Origin: an uncultured Clostridia bacterium
Lineage (GTDB): Bacteria > Bacillota > Clostridia > TANB77 > CAG-508
DNA: 9,677 nucleotides
Reading direction: 5' to 3'
NCBI GenBank assembly: GCA_948505485.1
Contig: CAOPQH010000053.1
Location: 1 to 9,677, forward strand
Shown here: positions 7,242 to 9,677 of the stretch, in pieces
Layout: every line of letters starts with the position of its first letter
Position numbering within the stretch: the first letter of the stretch is position 1
The notes under the pieces: generated by a model
What the model was told of the DNA's origin: nothing
The model's database searches: none
Seen by the model: the letters and a program-made list of their open reading frames with translations, nothing else
Program-made: the position numbers and the translations under genes

Positions 7242-8012
7242 ATGATATTAGAAGGAAAAAAAGTTGTTATTATGGGAATTAGAAATAAGTGGAGTATTGC
7301 ATGGGGAGCAGCTCAATCAGCTTATGAAAATGGTGCTACAGTAATATTTACACATCATCCTATGGAAAACATAGAAAAATTACAAAAATTGATTGATGAG
7401 ATACCAGGTGCAAAAACATATCCATGTGATGCCGAATCAGATGAAAGTATAAAAGAATGTTTAGAAAGTATAAAAGCGGAATTTGGAAAAGTTGATGGGA
7501 TATTGCATGCTATAGCACATGCAAATACAGAAGATTTGAGGAATGATTTTATATTAACTTCAAGAGAAGGATATTCTCATGCATGTGATGTAAGTTCTTA
7601 TTCATTAGTTGCAACAGCTAGAATTGCAAGAGAAATTGGTATTTTAAATGAAGGAGCAAGTATAGTTTCATATACATATTTTGGATCAGAAAAAGTAGTT
7701 GAAGCTTATAATGTTATGGGAGTAGCAAAAGCTGCATTAGAAGCAAGTATAAGATATTTAGCAAAAGATTTAGGAAAAGATGGATATAGAATTAATGCAA
7801 TATCAGCAGGACCAATAAAAACATTATCAGCAAAAGGAATAAAAGATTTTGGAAGCATACTAGATATTGTAGAAGAAAGAGCACCGCTACATAAAAACGT
7901 AACAACAAAAGAAGTTGGAGATGCAACAACATTTTTATTTAGTAACATGTCTTCAGCTATAACAGGAGAAGTCATTCATGTAGATAATGGATTCTCAATA
8001 ATAGGAGTTTAA
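7242..8012 (+). CDS. fabI: Enoyl-ACP reductase (FabI type)
   Basis: FabI reduces trans-2-enoyl-ACP to acyl-ACP, the last step of each elongation round. The 256-residue short-chain dehydrogenase-like protein has the atypical cofactor loop of FabI (GIRNKWSIAWG, 12-22). The active-site set is Tyr146, Tyr156 and Lys163, with the FabI spacing Y-x9-Y-x6-K and the surrounding YNVMGVAKA. ISAGPIKTLSAKGIKDF (187-203) is diagnostic for FabI rather than FabG, and FabL is less likely. Ala92 sits where E. coli has Gly93, as in Bacillus FabI; His93 replaces the usual Phe next to it. AAGGAGG (7227-7233) is 8 bases before the ATG. It follows accA by 49 bases and precedes a probable terminator, so it is the last gene of the unit. 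Confidence 0.95.
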   Translation: MILEGKKVVIMGIRNKWSIAWGAAQSAYENGATVIFTHHPMENIEKLQKLIDEIPGAKTYPCDAESDESIKECLESIKAEFGKVDGILHAIAHANTEDLRNDFILTSREGYSHACDVSSYSLVATARIAREIGILNEGASIVSYTYFGSEKVVEAYNVMGVAKAALEASIRYLAKDLGKDGYRINAISAGPIKTLSAKGIKDFGSILDIVEERAPLHKNVTTKEVGDATTFLFSNMSSAITGEVIHVDNGFSIIGV

Positions 8013-8021
8013 TTATATTAA

Positions 8022-8071
8022 CGGAAAGCCAAATAGGAAAGTAAAAAATACTCTTATATTAAGGCTTTCCG
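8022..8071 (+). terminator. Probable transcription terminator after fabI
   Basis: CGGAAAGCC (8022-8030) and GGCTTTCCG (8063-8071) are perfect 9-base reverse complements and the most G+C-rich helix in this stretch. Weaker pairing continues inside: 8032-8035 with 8057-8060, and 8040-8043 with 8049-8052 around an AAAAA loop. A T-rich tail follows (8073-8092, with six Ts at 8087-8092 region). It begins 10 bases after the fabI stop, which suits an intrinsic terminator for the fatty acid unit. The tail is not a pure T-run directly at the stem foot and the stem is long, so a palindromic element or partial terminator is also possible. Confidence 0.5.
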
Positions 8072-8076
8072 ATTTG

Positions 8077-8104
8077 TTGTATTGAATTTTTTATTATTTA
8101 TACT
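8077..8104 (+). promoter_or_regulatory. Possible housekeeping-type promoter for the TPR gene
   Basis: TTGTAT (8077-8082) and TATACT (8099-8104) are separated by 16 bases and lie just after the probable terminator, about 57 bases before the TPR gene start. Each box matches the sigma-A consensus at four to five of six positions. In DNA this AT-rich such matches arise often by chance, so this is a candidate only. Confidence 0.25.
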
Positions 8105-8160
8105 AGACAAAATGCTTATTTTAGAATAAAATATATATGTTAAAAGAAAGGAAGGCAATA

Positions 8161-9378
8161 ATGATAGTAGAACTAGTAATGTTTACAATAATAGCTTTTG
8201 CGTTATTTGTATTTATGTTTTTTAAAATGATACAAAAGAATGATACAACATATATACCTACATTAGTCCTAGAGGCATTAGGAATTGCCATGAAATTTAC
8301 AGAAATGTTATTTAAGTTTCATTTGCCAATCATATTTAATGTATTAGCATATGTGTTTTCTATAATATTGCCAATATTTATTGTTTCTATAGAACAAAAG
8401 GGCCTAAACCTAATGGAAATTGTTAATATTGTAGAAGCAAAATGTTTTATGATTTTTAAAAATAATAAAAATGCAAAAAAATTATTAATAGATTTAGTAA
8501 CTAAATATTCAAATAGTTATTATGGACATAAAATACTTGCTGAAATATATGAACAAGAAGGCGGAATGAGAAAGTCAATAGATGAATATGTACAGGCAAT
8601 AGATATAAATAAAAAAGATTATGATTCATATTATAAAGTTGCAAATTTGCTAAATCAATTAGAAAAAAAAGATGAAGCAAAACAAATGCTTGAAAATTTA
8701 TTAGATAAAAGACCAAATTATTTAGAGGCTTCTGAGCTTCTTGGTAATATTTTAATTGAGCAAGAAAAATTTAAAGAAGCTGTTATAATATATAATGATG
8801 CTTTAAAGTATAATCCAACAAGTTATGAGTTAAATTATAGTTTAGGAATTGCATATACAATGTTAAATGATTTTCAAAGTGCAAAAACTTACTATGAGAA
8901 AGCAGCAAGTTTAAATTCATTGTTATATAATTCTAAATACAACTTAGCAGAAATTGCATTAATTTACAAAGAACTAGAAGAAGCAGAAAAATATTTTATG
9001 GAAATAATAGGAGATGAAGAATTAGAAGCAGATGCATATCTTGAATTAGCAAAGATAAGTATGATAAAGGGAGAAAAGGAAAAGGCTATTAATTTTGCCA
9101 ATATTGCGATTGAAAGCAATGCAGATAAAATAGTTACAAAAATAAAAAATGATACAGTATTTATACCAATATTAACTAAAATTGCAATTCCTTTTAATAC
9201 TGATCAAGAAATAATAAATAAAAAATCTAAATTAAAAAGCAAAGAAATTAAGGCAAAAGAGCATTTAGAAGAGATGTTTGAGATAACTAGAAAATTAAGC
9301 TATAATGATATAAGATTATTAAAAAATAGTAAAGGTAATTTAATTAAAGAAGATAATAAAAAACAAAAAGAGAGATAG
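8161..9378 (+). CDS. Membrane-anchored tetratricopeptide repeat (TPR) protein, function unknown
   Basis: I do not recognise a named family. From this start it has 405 residues. Residues 3-22 and about 54-77 are strongly hydrophobic and likely membrane segments; 33-50 is moderately hydrophobic and might be a third or an amphipathic helix. From about 118 to 322 there are roughly six TPR-like helix pairs, clearest at 188-221 (LLGNILIEQEKFKEAV) and 222-255 (YSLGIAYTMLNDFQSA). Residues 352-405 are a charged, lysine-rich tail with no further motif. TPR domains bind other proteins, so it may be a scaffold at the membrane. The ATG at 8161 is preferred because GAAAGGAAGG (8146-8154 region) precedes it; an in-frame ATG at 8137 has no such site. 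It lies between the fatty acid unit and dpaA, with separate gaps on both sides, so neither link is proven. Confidence 0.8.
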   Translation: MIVELVMFTIIAFALFVFMFFKMIQKNDTTYIPTLVLEALGIAMKFTEMLFKFHLPIIFNVLAYVFSIILPIFIVSIEQKGLNLMEIVNIVEAKCFMIFKNNKNAKKLLIDLVTKYSNSYYGHKILAEIYEQEGGMRKSIDEYVQAIDINKKDYDSYYKVANLLNQLEKKDEAKQMLENLLDKRPNYLEASELLGNILIEQEKFKEAVIIYNDALKYNPTSYELNYSLGIAYTMLNDFQSAKTYYEKAASLNSLLYNSKYNLAEIALIYKELEEAEKYFMEIIGDEELEADAYLELAKISMIKGEKEKAINFANIAIESNADKIVTKIKNDTVFIPILTKIAIPFNTDQEIINKKSKLKSKEIKAKEHLEEMFEITRKLSYNDIRLLKNSKGNLIKEDNKKQKER

Positions 9379-9414
9379 TAGAAAATGAAATATTCATAAA
9401 ATCTATTAAAATCA

Positions 9415-9435
9415 ATATACTATATATTAGTATAT
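9415..9435. repeat. Short palindrome upstream of dpaA
   Basis: ATATACTA (9415-9422) and TAGTATAT (9428-9435) are perfect 8-base reverse complements around TATAT. The site lies between the TPR gene stop and the dpaA ribosome binding site, ending 20 bases before the ATG. It could be an operator or a weak hairpin. The base composition is nearly all A and T, so chance is a real alternative. I see no clear sporulation sigma factor promoter in the gap 9379-9455. Confidence 0.3.
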
Positions 9436-9455
9436 AATGAAAGGATGATGGATTT

Positions 9456-9677
9456 ATGAAACATAGGGTATCTATAATTGGTGGAGATTTAAGAATTGTT
9501 AAATTAGCCAAGATGTTAGCGGAAGAAACTAATGAAGTGAGTATATATGCATTAGAAAAAGCAGAAGAGTTAAAAGAAATAGACAATATAAGATTTTGTG
9601 AGAATATGAAAGATGCTATTGAAAAGTCAGACATTGTTGTAGGTCCAATTCCATTTTCTTCATCTAGAATATCACAT
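9456..9677 (+). CDS. dpaA: Dipicolinate synthase subunit A, N-terminal part (cut by window edge)
   Basis: DpaA with DpaB (SpoVFA/SpoVFB) oxidises the lysine-pathway intermediate dihydrodipicolinate to dipicolinic acid in the mother cell; the acid is then stored in the spore core. Only 74 codons are present, open to the last base, against about 290-300 residues for the family. The start IIGGDLR (7-13), followed by a helix with LAKML (17-21), is the hallmark of the DpaA N-terminal domain, and DIVVGPIPFS (59-68) matches the first strand-loop after it. AAAGGA (9440-9445) supports the ATG at 9456. The rest, including the NAD(P)-binding domain, and a following dpaB are expected beyond the edge but not seen. 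Related 2-hydroxyacid dehydrogenase-like proteins are the alternative; the IGGDLR start makes DpaA the best call. Confidence 0.82.
   Translation, partial: MKHRVSIIGGDLRIVKLAKMLAEETNEVSIYALEKAEELKEIDNIRFCENMKDAIEKSDIVVGPIPFSSSRISH

Noticed and set aside
8137..8160. Upstream ATG start for the TPR protein
   Set aside because: No ribosome binding site precedes it, while GAAAGGAAGG lies at good distance before the ATG at 8161, where a hydrophobic segment begins at once.
9433..9438. TATAAT as the -10 box of dpaA
   Set aside because: Transcription would begin inside the ribosome binding site, and no -35 box is seen. dpa genes are usually read by a sporulation sigma factor with a different motif.

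Overview
The window is a type II fatty acid synthesis (FASII) and acetyl-CoA carboxylase gene cluster from an AT-rich Gram-positive bacterium, most likely a spore-forming member of the Clostridia. Three things point there: very AT-rich DNA with strong AGGAGG-type ribosome binding sites, the clostridial order fabD-fabG-fabF-accB-fabZ-accC-accD-accA, and the start of a dipicolinate synthase gene (dpaA) at the right edge. Cluster I clostridia are known to make dipicolinate without DpaAB, so a lineage outside that cluster is favoured; this is inference, and I cannot name a genus.

Layout. Positions 1-102 are a leader with two inverted repeats before fabD. fabD (103-1038) and fabG (1051-1791) are tightly packed. 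A 124-bp near-palindrome (1791-1914) then separates them from fabF (1963-3201). accB, fabZ, accC, accD, accA and fabI follow on the same strand with gaps of 10-49 bases, each with its own ribosome binding site. A 50-base hairpin with a T-rich tail (8022-8071) probably ends this unit after fabI. A membrane-anchored TPR protein of unknown role (8161-9378) and the first 74 codons of dpaA (9456 to the edge) complete the window. All genes are on the + strand, and no gap exceeds 300 bases.

How the genes work together. AccB, AccC, AccD and AccA form the four-part acetyl-CoA carboxylase that makes malonyl-CoA. FabD moves malonyl to acyl carrier protein (ACP). FabF, FabG, FabZ and FabI then carry out condensation, ketoreduction, dehydration and enoyl reduction. 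One full elongation cycle is encoded here except for ACP itself. No acpP, fabH or FapR/FabT-type regulator lies inside the window; they may lie upstream or elsewhere.

The enzymes look intact and conventional. I did not find a new biological system. The most unusual item is the palindrome between fabG and fabF: its mismatches are nearly all A.C on the + strand, so they become G.U wobbles on the - strand, which hints at a strand-specific hairpin element. The TPR gene is the least explained protein.
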